Origin: an uncultured Trueperaceae bacterium
Lineage (GTDB): Bacteria; Deinococcota; Deinococci; Deinococcales; Trueperaceae
Assembly (NCBI GenBank): GCA_937873495.1
Contig: CALMXZ010000008.1
Span: 186,001-250,000, forward strand
Direction of reading: 5' to 3'
DNA length: 64,000 nucleotides
In this document: positions 1-8,700 of the stretch, piece by piece
Layout of the letters: every line of letters begins with the position of its first letter
Numbering within the stretch: the first letter of the stretch is position 1
Made by a program: the position numbers and the translations under genes
Notes under the pieces: generated by a model
The model's input: the letters and a program-made list of their open reading frames with translations, nothing else
What the model was told of the DNA's origin: nothing
Databases searched by the model: none

Positions 1-1702
1 CCAACGCGTCGACGGCCAGTTGGCTAAGGCTGGCGACGGTCCGCTCGTCGAAAGCGAAGCGGATCCCCGCTGCCTCGTAGAGCTCGTCGAGGGGCAGAGT
101 GCCGCCGAGCGCCAGCGCCGCCTTGTACTGCCGCAGGGCGCGCGGCGCGTCCTGCTGGGCGTTGCGCCACACTTGCAGCGCTCCGAGGTAAGCCATGGCG
201 TACTCGATGTAGTAGAAGGGGTAGTGGAACAGGTGGATGATGTGCCAGCTCTTCGAGCGCAGGCGGTCGAAGCCCGTCATGTCTATCCCGAGGTCGAACC
301 GCTCGCCCAGGCGCCGCCACTCCGCGTCTATCTCCTCGATGGTCGGTCCGTCCTCGCCCGGGTGGGTGTAGACGAAGTGCTGGATGGCGTCGACCTTCGA
401 GGCGCTGACCAGGAGCGACAGCGCGCGCACGAGCAACGCCGCCTGCGAGCGTGCGGCGTCCTCCTGCGAGTAGAAGCCGCCCTTGTCGCGCCCCAGGTAG
501 GGCAGCGTGAGGAGCTCCATCGCCTGCGAGGCCAACTCGCACATCTCCGGGCGCTCCGAGCGGTGGGCGAGGAGCGGCCACCGAGACTGCGTTAGCACCG
601 AGTGGAACGCATGGCCGGCCTCGTGGCGCATGGTGAGCAGGTCGTCGTCGGTGCCGACGGCGCTCCAGTACACGTAGGGCCGCTGCGAGCGCGGGAAGTA
701 GTTCTGGTAGCCGAGGCCGGGGACCTTCGTCGGGCGCGGCTCCAGGTCCATCCAGCCGCCCCGGAGGAGCTCGTACGCCTGCGCCAGCTCGCCGTCCAGG
801 GCGGAGAACATCCGCGCGAGGCCCTCGTCGAGCTCCTCGACCGAGGCGAACGGGGCCAACGCCTCCCTGCCGTGCACGTCGCAATCCAGGTCCCACGGCC
901 GCAGGCGCTCGAGGCCGAGGAGCCGGGCGCGGCGCTCGTAGACCGCGCGTAGGCGGGGCACGACCTCCTTCGCCACCGACTCGTGCATGGCCAGCACGTC
1001 CTGCGGCGTGTACTCGCGCCGCTTCGCCTGGAGCCAGGCGTACTCGCGGAAATCGGCCATCCCGGCGCCCCGTGCGATGCGCTTGCGCAGCGGCACCAGC
1101 TTGGCGAATATCTCGTCCAGCTGCGGCCTGATCGCCTCCCGGCCGGCCTCGATGGCGTGGTAGGCGCGCTCGCGCAGAGCGCGATCAGGCGACTCCAGCT
1201 TGGCGTTCGCTTGGCCGAGCGTGAGGGTCTCGCCGTCGAGCTCGACGCGCAGGCTGCCGCTTACCTCCCCGTGCGCCTGCCCGAGGGCCGCGACCTCCGC
1301 CTCCAGCGGCAGGTTCTCCTCGCGGAAGAGCTCGACGCTGACCCGCATGTCGGCCCAATGGTTGGCGAGGTCGGGCGGCGGGACGAAGTCCGAGACGGCA
1401 AGCTGCTTGCGTTCGAGCGCCGTCCGGAGCGTGGCCAGCTCGGGCACGTGGTTGGTCACGAAGTCGAGGAACGCCGCCTTGGCGACCTCGTCGGCGGTGT
1501 CCTCGTCCATCGCGCGCGTGAGGCCGGCCTCGAGCTCGGAGAAGTCGACGGCGACCTCGTTGACGTCGCGGACGAACTCCGGCATGGTGGCGGCCGTCAC
1601 GGGCACGTCGAGGAGCGCCTTGGCTCTGGAGACCAAGTCGCTCGGATCTATCGGCGCGACGACGAACTTCCGGTGCTCCCTTGTCACATCGGCTATCGAC
1701 AT
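1..1702 (-). CDS. M3-family oligoendopeptidase (PepF-like), 3' end beyond the window
   Basis: Cytoplasmic zinc metallopeptidase that would cut short peptides. About 567 codons are visible and no stop is reached before the window edge, so only the extreme C-terminus can be missing; the family is usually 560-600 aa. The zinc motif HEAGH is at residues 360-364 (bases 611-625), preceded by MR, and the third ligand lies in the following CELASQAMELL helix. The family signature around HYPFYYIEYAMAYLGA follows near residue 490. The start is ATG at 1702: a -10-like TAGACT lies 6 nt upstream, so the mRNA is probably leaderless. It is divergent from nothing obvious and has its own promoter. The exact subfamily (PepF against another M3B) is not resolved. 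Confidence 0.9.
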   Translation of the reverse strand, partial: MSIADVTREHRKFVVAPIDPSDLVSRAKALLDVPVTAATMPEFVRDVNEVAVDFSELEAGLTRAMDEDTADEVAKAAFLDFVTNHVPELATLRTALERKQLAVSDFVPPPDLANHWADMRVSVELFREENLPLEAEVAALGQAHGEVSGSLRVELDGETLTLGQANAKLESPDRALRERAYHAIEAGREAIRPQLDEIFAKLVPLRKRIARGAGMADFREYAWLQAKRREYTPQDVLAMHESVAKEVVPRLRAVYERRARLLGLERLRPWDLDCDVHGREALAPFASVEELDEGLARMFSALDGELAQAYELLRGGWMDLEPRPTKVPGLGYQNYFPRSQRPYVYWSAVGTDDDLLTMRHEAGHAFHSVLTQSRWPLLAHRSERPEMCELASQAMELLTLPYLGRDKGGFYSQEDAARSQAALLVRALSLLVSASKVDAIQHFVYTHPGEDGPTIEEIDAEWRRLGERFDLGIDMTGFDRLRSKSWHIIHLFHYPFYYIEYAMAYLGALQVWRNAQQDAPRALRQYKAALALGGTLPLDELYEAAGIRFAFDERTVASLSQLAVDAL

Positions 1703-1708
1703 GGCGTC

Positions 1709-1714
1709 AGTCTA
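1709..1714 (-). promoter_or_regulatory. -10 box of the M3 peptidase gene
   Basis: TAGACT on the minus strand ends 6 nt before the ATG at 1702. This spacing fits a leaderless promoter, as seen for many genes in this window. Confidence 0.6.
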
Positions 1715-1768
1715 TCGAGCACCGCCGATGGAGCCGGTACGGTTACGGGCCAGGCCGAACGGCCGTCC

Positions 1769-2938
1769 TCACGGCGCGAGCAGCTCGACCGGCAGCGCCT
1801 CACCCACGTGGCCCTCGTGCCCCGTCACGCTCACGGCCAGGCACAAGGAGTCGTAGATGGCCTCCTCCGTCGCCTCGATGGCGGCCAGGAACAGGGGCGA
1901 GAGGTCGTCGTTGCCCACCTCGCGCGTCGGGGCCTTCGGCGCTCCCCCCGCGCGGCGCCTCACGCCTTCGTCGGTGGAGAACGCCACGGCGTAATCGCCC
2001 GACCCGTTCGAGAACGCCGCGCCGGTGCGCGCCAGGCCGGCCATGGACCTGAAGGCCAGGCGCCCAAGCCCGGCGGAGCTCAAGGGTGCGTCGGTGGCGA
2101 TCACGATCATGATCGAGCCGTCGGCGTCCTGGACACTCCCGCGCGGGCTGGCCGGGGCGCCACCGGCCGCCGCCGGCGCCCGACCCGTCACACCAGGCGC
2201 ACCCGCTCCGGCGTGCGCGCCCGCTCCGACGCCGTTCAGCTCGTCGAACAAGTAGTGCCGCCCGGCGAGCACCCCGACCTGGCGCCCGGCCACCTGCAGA
2301 ACGCCGCCGAAGTTCGACTGCACCAAGGCCCCGACGGTGAAGCCGCCGAGCGCCGCCGGCAAGCGCCTGGAGGAGCTCCCGATGCCACCCTTGAAGCCGA
2401 ACGCCATCGTGCCGGTGCCAGCCCCTATCGCGCCCATCGCCACCGGCCCGGCAGCAGCGGCGTCCAACGCGGCCAGCACGTGCTCCGGCCGCACCGCGCG
2501 CGCCCGGATGTCGTTGAGGTAGCCGTCGTTCGTCTCCCCGACGAACGGGTTGACGGACTGGACCCTGGCGTTCCCCTTGCGCCCCAGCGTCCAACCGACG
2601 AGCGCCTCGGCCGCCCGCGCCACGCATAGCGTGTTCGTGAGAGCGATGGGGGTCTCGAGCTCGCCGAGCTCCCGCACCTGTGTCGCGCCGATCAGCTTGC
2701 CGTAGCCGTTGCCGACGAAGAGGGCGGCCGGCACGCGCCATCGGTACGGGTCGTCGTGGTGCGCGAGGACGACGGTTACGCCGGTACGGACGCCCGCGCC
2801 CTCGTACAAGGTCTCGTGGCCGACCCGGACGCCGGCGACGTCGGTGATGGCGTTGAGGGGCCCGGGCGGCAGGACGCCCGGTACCAGCCCGAGCTCGCGG
2901 ACGCGCGCGCGTCCTACTTCCGGCGGATGCGCGGACAT
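1769..2938 (-). CDS. P1-family peptidase (DmpA / L-aminopeptidase/D-esterase type)
   Basis: Ntn-type aminopeptidase of the DmpA family, which self-cleaves between Gly and Ser to expose the catalytic Ser. The protein is 389 aa from the ATG at 2938; an upstream in-frame extension has no family similarity. The N-terminal part carries ITDVAGVRVGH and TGVTVVLAH, the middle has NPFVGETNDGYLND and GAIGAGTGTMAFGFKGGIG, and the autoprocessing site is Gly274-Ser275 in DADGSIMIVIATDAPL. Directly before that site is an Ala/Gly/Pro-rich stretch at about residues 238-268 that looks like an inserted flexible loop. It is followed downstream on the same strand by the M3 peptidase, which suggests a peptide-catabolism pair. 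Assignment is firm at family level; substrate is unknown. Confidence 0.9.
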   Translation of the reverse strand: MSAHPPEVGRARVRELGLVPGVLPPGPLNAITDVAGVRVGHETLYEGAGVRTGVTVVLAHHDDPYRWRVPAALFVGNGYGKLIGATQVRELGELETPIALTNTLCVARAAEALVGWTLGRKGNARVQSVNPFVGETNDGYLNDIRARAVRPEHVLAALDAAAAGPVAMGAIGAGTGTMAFGFKGGIGSSSRRLPAALGGFTVGALVQSNFGGVLQVAGRQVGVLAGRHYLFDELNGVGAGAHAGAGAPGVTGRAPAAAGGAPASPRGSVQDADGSIMIVIATDAPLSSAGLGRLAFRSMAGLARTGAAFSNGSGDYAVAFSTDEGVRRRAGGAPKAPTREVGNDDLSPLFLAAIEATEEAIYDSLCLAVSVTGHEGHVGEALPVELLAP

Positions 2939-3069
2939 ACCGCAGCCTACTATCGTGCGGCAGTGACCATGCACTTGCGCGTGGCGACGCATGACCCGAT
3001 GATTGAGGCGAGCACGAGCCGACGCGCCCACTGGGGGCCCGCCGGACGCACGCCCGGAAAGGCACTTCC

Positions 3070-4335
3070 ATGAGCGATCTACAGCCCGCGCCCACCACCC
3101 CTGACCTCGTTAGGGGCACGCCGCTCAAGTACCTCGACAAGGCGCTCGGTGGCCTGCGCGACCTGGGGCTGCTCCCGGAGAACACGGCCAAGCAGGAAGC
3201 ACCGATCGTCGCCCTCCTCAGCCAGATCTCGGACCTCGACCAGGAACGCGTCGTGGCCATCACCCGCACCCTCGCCCAGGCGTCGCTCTTCAACGACGTC
3301 GTGCGCAAGCAGGTCGAGGCGATGGAAGTAGGCTCCCGCTACGAGGACGTCACGAAGTCGTTCAACAGCATCCGCGACGACGCCAAGGCCATGGTCGATC
3401 AGCTGGCCGACGGCAAGATCAGCACGTTCGAGCGCCTCTCGAACGTCTGGATGAAGGTCACCCGCGGCGACATCTCGAGCCGCTTCGACAAGATCAAGCA
3501 CACGTACCTCGAGGTCACCAAGGACGCCCAGGACCAGATCCAGCGCGAGCACGTCATCCTCGAGGCCTACCGCGACTTCCGCGGCGCCCTGAAGGAGTCG
3601 GAGGTCCTGGCCTTCGAGGTCCTCAAGAAGGGCGAAGCCCAGCTGGAGACCGCGAAGCAAGGCGTCAACGAGGCCATGGCGGCCGTCGACGCGTACACCG
3701 GCGACGAGCCGGCCGAACGCGCCCGCCTCGAGCTCGCGCGCGACGAGCGCGTGCGCGCCCTGCAAGAGGTCGACAAGCGTTACCAGATCGCGAAGGACCT
3801 CTCCGACAACCTGACGATCTCGTACAACACGTCCGAGGTCGTGATGGCGCGCCTCATGCAGACGAACACGGCCAAGGAGCGCGTGAGGGCCCAGGCGGTG
3901 TCGTTCTTCAGCACGAACGAGACCGTCCTGACGGCGCTGACGGCTACCTTCACCGGCCTCTTCGGCCTCAACGAGTCGACCCGCACCCTCGAAGCCATGA
4001 CGAAGGGCGTCAGCGACTCGCTCGACACCCTCTCCGACATCGGCGGCAAGGTGCAGGAGGCTGCCCTCAAGGCCGGTTACGGGCCGACCGTGCGCGCCGA
4101 GTCCGTCAAGCGCCTGGTCGAATCCGTCGTCAACTACCAGGAGCGCTCGCTCGAGATCATCGACGAGATGCGCAAGCAGGCGACCACCAACGCCGCCGAG
4201 ATCCGCGAAGCCGTCGAGGACGGCAAGCGCCGGCTCGCGCGGCTGGCGGAGCAGGGGGCGAAGCTCGACATCGTCGACGCGCCCGGTAGCCCGGCGCGGG
4301 GCGGCACGGCGCAGCTAGGCGGCGACGTTGGCTGA
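3070..4335 (+). CDS. Uncharacterised helical/coiled-coil protein, first gene of a three-gene cassette
   Basis: A 421-residue, almost wholly alpha-helical soluble protein with long charged heptad-rich stretches (about residues 140-260 and 355-405) and no signal peptide or membrane segment. I do not recognise a named family with certainty; the overall pattern of a helical core ending in a long amphipathic helix recalls TelA/toxic-anion-resistance and PspA-like proteins, but I see no diagnostic motif. The C-terminal 20 residues are Gly/Ala-rich and probably disordered. The ATG at 3070 has no strong Shine-Dalgarno (GGAAAGGCACTTCC precedes it). The next gene starts inside the last codons of this one, so the proteins are very likely made together. 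Confidence 0.7.
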   Translation: MSDLQPAPTTPDLVRGTPLKYLDKALGGLRDLGLLPENTAKQEAPIVALLSQISDLDQERVVAITRTLAQASLFNDVVRKQVEAMEVGSRYEDVTKSFNSIRDDAKAMVDQLADGKISTFERLSNVWMKVTRGDISSRFDKIKHTYLEVTKDAQDQIQREHVILEAYRDFRGALKESEVLAFEVLKKGEAQLETAKQGVNEAMAAVDAYTGDEPAERARLELARDERVRALQEVDKRYQIAKDLSDNLTISYNTSEVVMARLMQTNTAKERVRAQAVSFFSTNETVLTALTATFTGLFGLNESTRTLEAMTKGVSDSLDTLSDIGGKVQEAALKAGYGPTVRAESVKRLVESVVNYQERSLEIIDEMRKQATTNAAEIREAVEDGKRRLARLAEQGAKLDIVDAPGSPARGGTAQLGGDVG

Positions 4336-5239
4336 CGCGGTCGCCAGCGCCGGCGCGCGAACCACGCCACCGCCGCTCGACGACGTCATGCTCGCCATGG
4401 ACGTCGTCGACACCCTGCGCCACCGCGAACGCCTCGTGGAGGCGGAGTTGGCGTCCGAGGGGCGCGACGAGGCCATGCTCGAGAGCCTCAGGAGCATCTA
4501 CGCCTCGCAAGGCATCGCCGTGTCGGACGCCGTCTTGCAGCAGGGCGTCGCCGCCCTGCGCGAGGGCCGCTTCGTCTACTCGCCGCCCGCGCGCGGGCCC
4601 GGCACGCGCTGGGCATACGCGTACGTCAACCGCGGCAGATGGGGCAAGCTCCTGCTGGCGATCGTCGTCGTGGCGGCCATGCTCTTCCTCGGGTACGACT
4701 CGCTCGTGCGCGCGCCCCATCGGGCGCTCGTGAAGGACGTCGGCACGGTCTACGCGGAGGTCGTCGCCCGCTCGCAAGACCCCGCGGCGACGCGGCAAGC
4801 CGACACGCTCCACGGCGTCGCCACCACGGCGCTCGCCAAGGGTGACGACCGCGCGGCCCGCACCACGCTCGCGTCGTTGAAGTCCCTCCAGGAGACGCTG
4901 GCCAGCTCGTACGTCTTGCGCATCGCGTCGGACACCACGGGCGTGTGGCGCGTCCCGGACCTCAACCCCGACGCCGCCAACTACTACATCATCGTCGAGC
5001 CCGTCGACCGCAACGGCAGGAACATCGCCGTGAGCGTGATCAACGAGGAGACGGGCGCGGCCGAGAGCGTGAAGCGGTTCGGTCTGCGCGTCAGCGAGGC
5101 GACGTTCGAGGCCATCAAAGCCGACAAGCTCGACGACGGCATCATCCAGAACGACGTGTTCGGCGAGAAGAGCGCCGGCTACCTCCAGCCCGTCTATCGG
5201 TTCGACACGACGGGCGCCGCGATAACGAGTTGGGACTGA
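4328..5239 (+). CDS. Membrane-anchored protein, DUF6384-like, second gene of the cassette
   Basis: 303 residues from a TTG at 4328 that overlaps the previous stop by 8 nt; an ATG at 4388 is the alternative start but would cut into the conserved-looking LDDVMLAMDVVDTLRHRE segment. One clear transmembrane helix lies at about residues 108-126 (LLLAIVVVAAMLFLGY), preceded by Arg/Lys, so the N-terminal 100 residues should be cytoplasmic and the C-terminal 170 outside. The outer part begins with helices and then contains YYIIVEPVDRNG, a beta-rich region. The N-terminal pattern resembles proteins annotated DUF6384; this is from memory and needs a profile search. Function is unknown. Confidence 0.7.
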   Translation: MADAVASAGARTTPPPLDDVMLAMDVVDTLRHRERLVEAELASEGRDEAMLESLRSIYASQGIAVSDAVLQQGVAALREGRFVYSPPARGPGTRWAYAYVNRGRWGKLLLAIVVVAAMLFLGYDSLVRAPHRALVKDVGTVYAEVVARSQDPAATRQADTLHGVATTALAKGDDRAARTTLASLKSLQETLASSYVLRIASDTTGVWRVPDLNPDAANYYIIVEPVDRNGRNIAVSVINEETGAAESVKRFGLRVSEATFEAIKADKLDDGIIQNDVFGEKSAGYLQPVYRFDTTGAAITSWD

Positions 5240-6876
5240 TGATCAGCGGTCGCGACACCTTCAACACGCTCCTCTCCACCATCGCCGAGGAGCAGCAGCG
5301 CATGCGTCAGGTAGACGCGTCGCTCACCAAGAACAACGACGAGCTGCTGAAGCTCGACTCGGCGCGCATGCTCGAGCTGCAGCGCCTCGCGCGCATGCGG
5401 CTCAACTACCTCGCCAACGACAAGACGCAAGTGGCCGACAGCTCCGACGAGCAACTCCTGAAGTTCGTCGCGCAGCGGGACGCGGCGTACGCGGCGCTGC
5501 AGCAGCGCATCTCCGGTCTGCAGGAGAAGGGCGGGGCGCTCCAGGCGGAGCGCTCCAGGGCCATGACCGACCTCGACGCGGCCGCCAAGGCCATCGAGGA
5601 CGCCGAGGTCGCCACCCAACGCCGGCTCGAAGCCGACCCCGATTACCAGCGGCGGCTGGAGGCCGCGCGCGAGGCCGACCGCGTCGCCGGTCGTGCCGAC
5701 GCCAAGGCGACGCAGAGCGAGAACGAGCAGGCCACGAAGGGCGAGGCATACCGCGCCGACCCCCTCTTCGCCTACCTCTGGCGGCGCAAGTACGGCACGG
5801 CCGAGTACCGCGCGGGCGGCCTCATGTTCGCGCCCCTGCTCCGCTACCTCGACGGGCGCATCGCTCGCCTGGTCGGCTACCAGGACGCCAGGGCGAACTA
5901 CAACCGCCTGCTCGAGATCCCGCTCCGCCTGCGCGAGCACGCCACGAACGCCAGGGCCGCCGCCGACGCCGCCCACGCCGAGATGGAGCGGGTCGACCTC
6001 GAGGAGCGCAAGGCCGACGGCATCCCGGTGCTGGAGGAGAAGAAGTCCGCGGTGGAGGCCCGCATCGCGAAGCTCGACGCCGCCGTCCAGGAGGCGAGCG
6101 ACCAACACGCCGCCGCGCTCGCGGAGAGCGAGAAGTTCGCCAAGGGCGCCGACGAGAACTACCTGAACGCCGTCGAGTTCATGCGCGCTCAGCTGGATGC
6201 CGCCCCCCTCGACGTCTTGCGCGTGCGGGCGCTGGCGACCCCGTCCCCCGAGGACGACCTGGTGGTGAGCCGGCTGGCCGGCTTCGCCAGGCGCCGCGAG
6301 GAGTTGGAGCGCACCGTCGCCGAACTGCGCGCCGGCGCGGAGGCCAGCCACAAACGCTCCACCGAGCTCGACTGGCTGCGCACCAACTACACGCGTAGCG
6401 GCCTCGACGCGCCCAACGCCGCCTTCCGCGACGCCGGCGCGGTTAAGACGGGCCTGACGCAGTACATCACCGGCCTGATAACCATGGACGCGCTGTGGCG
6501 CCTCCTGAGCCAACAACGCACGACGGTGCCGACCAAGGTAGACCCGAACTTCGGCTCGGGCGGCTTCGGACGCGGAACGGTCTGGGGTGGCGGAACGACG
6601 CCCCCGCCAGTGAACCCGGGGCCTGTCATAGACGTCATCGGCAGCGTCCTGGAGGGCATCTTCGGTTCTAGCGGCGGCTCACGGCCAAGCGGCGGTCTCG
6701 GGGGCGGGTTCGGCGGCTCCTCGCGGGGCGGCTCCGGCGGCTTCGGCGGCGGCTCCGGCGGCTCGTCCCGCGGCGGCTCCGGCGGGTTCGGCGGGGGCTC
6801 GAAGGGTGGCGGCTCACGGCCAAGCGGCGGAAGCATGCCGCGCGGGGGCGGGTTCAAGACGGGCGGCAAGTTCTGA
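5239..6876 (+). CDS. Coiled-coil protein with Gly/Ser-rich C-terminal tail, third gene of the cassette
   Basis: 545 residues. The ATG at 5239 shares its A with the preceding TGA (TGATG), a typical coupled start; the longer upstream frame is a shadow of the membrane-protein gene. Residues 1-430 are helical with long coiled-coil segments (EEQQRMRQVDASL, then ALQQRISGLQEKGGAL, then MERVDLEERKADG). The middle contains a less regular part around YLWRRKYGTAEYRAGGLMFAPLLRYLDG. From about residue 435 the chain becomes Gly/Ser/Pro-rich and ends GGGFKTGGKF, with repeated GGS(S)RGGSGGFGGG units. No signal peptide or membrane span is seen. It probably acts with the two upstream proteins; the function is unknown. 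Confidence 0.7.
   Translation: MISGRDTFNTLLSTIAEEQQRMRQVDASLTKNNDELLKLDSARMLELQRLARMRLNYLANDKTQVADSSDEQLLKFVAQRDAAYAALQQRISGLQEKGGALQAERSRAMTDLDAAAKAIEDAEVATQRRLEADPDYQRRLEAAREADRVAGRADAKATQSENEQATKGEAYRADPLFAYLWRRKYGTAEYRAGGLMFAPLLRYLDGRIARLVGYQDARANYNRLLEIPLRLREHATNARAAADAAHAEMERVDLEERKADGIPVLEEKKSAVEARIAKLDAAVQEASDQHAAALAESEKFAKGADENYLNAVEFMRAQLDAAPLDVLRVRALATPSPEDDLVVSRLAGFARRREELERTVAELRAGAEASHKRSTELDWLRTNYTRSGLDAPNAAFRDAGAVKTGLTQYITGLITMDALWRLLSQQRTTVPTKVDPNFGSGGFGRGTVWGGGTTPPPVNPGPVIDVIGSVLEGIFGSSGGSRPSGGLGGGFGGSSRGGSGGFGGGSGGSSRGGSGGFGGGSKGGGSRPSGGSMPRGGGFKTGGKF
6673..6869 (+). repeat. GGC/TCC-rich repeat tract coding the Gly/Ser tail
   Basis: Imperfect tandem units of roughly 24-40 bases made of ggcggctcc and ggcttcggcgg blocks encode the repeated GGSSRGGSGGFGGG tail of the third cassette protein. 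The tract could vary in length between strains. Confidence 0.6.
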
Positions 6877-6974
6877 GCCGTCGCCGCTCGCGCGACGCGC
6901 GGCGCAAGGCGGGTCGGGGCGGCGGACGCTCCCACGACGCGCGGCGCAAGGCCGGCTCGCCCCCGGGCACGGTC

Positions 6975-7982
6975 GTGTACACGGGGCAGGAGCGCCCCGG
7001 CGCGGCCAAGCTGCGCCTGCTCACCTTCTCGGAGCAGCAGTTCACCGAGCGCGACGTCGCCGGGCCGGACGAACTCCGGCCGCTCCTCGCCGCTCCCGGC
7101 GTCCACTGGCTCAACGTGCTCGGCGTTCACGACACGCGGCTCCTGGAGGCCCTCGGTACCGCCCTGCGGCTGCACCCGCTCACCGTCGAGGACCTGGCCA
7201 GCCTCGGGCAGCGCCCGAAGGTCGAGGAGTACGACGACTACCTCTTCATGGTCGCCCGCATGCTGCGACCGTGCGCCCCCGACGAGGTGTTGCGTAGCGA
7301 GCAGTTCTCCCTCGTGCTCCGGGAGGGTCTGCTCGTGACCTTCCAGGAGTCGGACGGCGACCCGTTCGGCCCGCTACGCGAGCGGCTGCGCCAGGGTCGC
7401 TCGCGGGTGCGCGGCATGGGCGCCGACTACCTCGCCTACGCCCTGATCGACCTCGTCGTCGACCAGTACTTCGCGGTCCTGGAGGGCTACGGCGACGAGC
7501 TGGAGGCCATGGAGGAGGAGGTCCTCGAGGGGCCGGCGCGCGACCAGGTCCAGCGCGTCGACCGCTTGAAACGTAACCTGCTCGTCGTCCGCCGCGCCGT
7601 CTGGCCGCTGCGCGACGCTCTGGCCTCGCTCTTGCGCACGGAGCCCGCCTACTTCACGCGCCCCGTCAAGGACTACCTCCGCGACGCGCACGACCACGCC
7701 GTTCAGGTCGTCGACGCGGTGGAGACGCAGCGCGAGCTCGTCACGGGCATCCACGACCTCTACCTGACAACGCTGAACGTGCGGATGAACGACGTCATGA
7801 AGGTGCTGACCATCATCGCGACGATCTTCATCCCGCTGACGTTCCTGGCCGGCATCTACGGCATGAACTTCGAGCACATGCCCGAGTACCACTGGCGCTG
7901 GGCGTACCCGGCGCTCTGGCTCATCATGCTCGGCATCGCCTCAGGGATGATCGTCTACTTCAGGCGCCGCGGCTGGCTCTAG
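6975..7982 (+). CDS. corA: CorA-family magnesium/divalent metal transporter
   Basis: Inner-membrane homopentameric Mg2+/Co2+ channel. The 335-aa protein has a large cytoplasmic N-terminal domain, a long stalk helix (about 180-275) and two C-terminal transmembrane helices at about 276-294 and 309-328. The signature GMN is at residues 296-298 (YGMNFEHMPE) at the end of TM1, and the short basic C-terminus FRRRGWL follows TM2. The start is uncertain: GTG at 6975 is the first usual start codon in the frame after the previous gene's stop, but the protein could begin slightly upstream with a basic tail. It lies 98 nt downstream of the three-gene cassette on the same strand and may be cotranscribed. 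Confidence 0.92.
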   Translation: MYTGQERPGAAKLRLLTFSEQQFTERDVAGPDELRPLLAAPGVHWLNVLGVHDTRLLEALGTALRLHPLTVEDLASLGQRPKVEEYDDYLFMVARMLRPCAPDEVLRSEQFSLVLREGLLVTFQESDGDPFGPLRERLRQGRSRVRGMGADYLAYALIDLVVDQYFAVLEGYGDELEAMEEEVLEGPARDQVQRVDRLKRNLLVVRRAVWPLRDALASLLRTEPAYFTRPVKDYLRDAHDHAVQVVDAVETQRELVTGIHDLYLTTLNVRMNDVMKVLTIIATIFIPLTFLAGIYGMNFEHMPEYHWRWAYPALWLIMLGIASGMIVYFRRRGWL

Positions 7983-8049
7983 GGCTTAAGGGTAGGGGCG
8001 CCACCACCGAGCCGGCTCCACTGCGCGCACCGGAACACCGCCCGCAGCT

Positions 8050-8700
8050 TCAGCGCCCCGCGCCCTCCCGCAACGCGGCGATCAGCGGCCGCAGCACGTC
8101 GGCCTTGAGCTTCAGCGCCGCCCGGTTCACCACGAGCCGCGCGCTCGACTCCGTGATGACGTCGACCTCCTCCAAGCCGTTGGCGCGCAGCGTCGCCCCG
8201 GTCTGGACCACGTCGACCACGGCGTCCGCCAAGCCGGAGAGGCACGCCAGCTCCACGTTGCCCGAGAGCTCCACGACCTCGGCCGGGCTGCCGAGGCGCC
8301 CAAGGTACTCGGCCGCCACGCGCGGGTACTTGCTCGCCACGCGCCGCACGGGACTCGTCGCGCCCACCGGCCTGATCAGCGAGAGCCGGCACGCCGCGAA
8401 CCCCAGGTCCACCGGCGCGTAGAGGGCGCTCCCATGCTCGAGGAGCACGTCGCGGCCGACCACCCCGGCGTCCGCGACCCCCAGCTCGACGTACGTAGGC
8501 ACGTCCGCGTTGCGCATCACGAGGACGGTGGCGTCCGCGCCGTCGTGGCGCAGCGCGCGTTCGTCGGCGGCCAGGTCGAGCGTGAGCCCCGCCGTGCGCA
8601 GCGCGGTGAGCGCGTCGGGCAGGACGCGGCCTTTCGGGAGGGCCACCACGAGCCGGGAGGGCGCGTGAGGGGTTCCGGACGAGGCCTCCAGGGAGCTCAT
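8050..8700 (-). CDS. hisG: ATP phosphoribosyltransferase, short form
   Basis: Catalyses the first step of histidine biosynthesis (ATP + PRPP to phosphoribosyl-ATP). At 216 aa it is the short HisG type, which lacks the C-terminal regulatory domain and needs HisZ as partner. Visible motifs are [13 protein letters not shown] at the N-terminus, [18 protein letters not shown], the [11 protein letters not shown] segment, and [18 protein letters not shown] near the C-terminus. Its ATG at 8700 overlaps the hisZ stop (ATGA), so hisZ and hisG are translationally coupled and made in matched amounts, as expected for a hetero-octameric complex. Feedback inhibition by histidine would act through HisZ. Confidence 0.95.
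   Translation of the reverse strand: MSSLEASSGTPHAPSRLVVALPKGRVLPDALTALRTAGLTLDLAADERALRHDGADATVLVMRNADVPTYVELGVADAGVVGRDVLLEHGSALYAPVDLGFAACRLSLIRPVGATSPVRRVASKYPRVAAEYLGRLGSPAEVVELSGNVELACLSGLADAVVDVVQTGATLRANGLEEVDVITESSARLVVNRAALKLKADVLRPLIAALREGAGR

Noticed and set aside
24-896. Long minus-strand frame rich in Arg/Ala as a gene
   Set aside because: It is an out-of-frame shadow of the M3 peptidase; the real frame reaches the window edge without a stop.
3070-4335. TelA (toxic-anion resistance) identity for the first cassette protein
   Set aside because: Only the overall helical pattern is similar; no diagnostic TelA motif could be seen, so I leave it unnamed.
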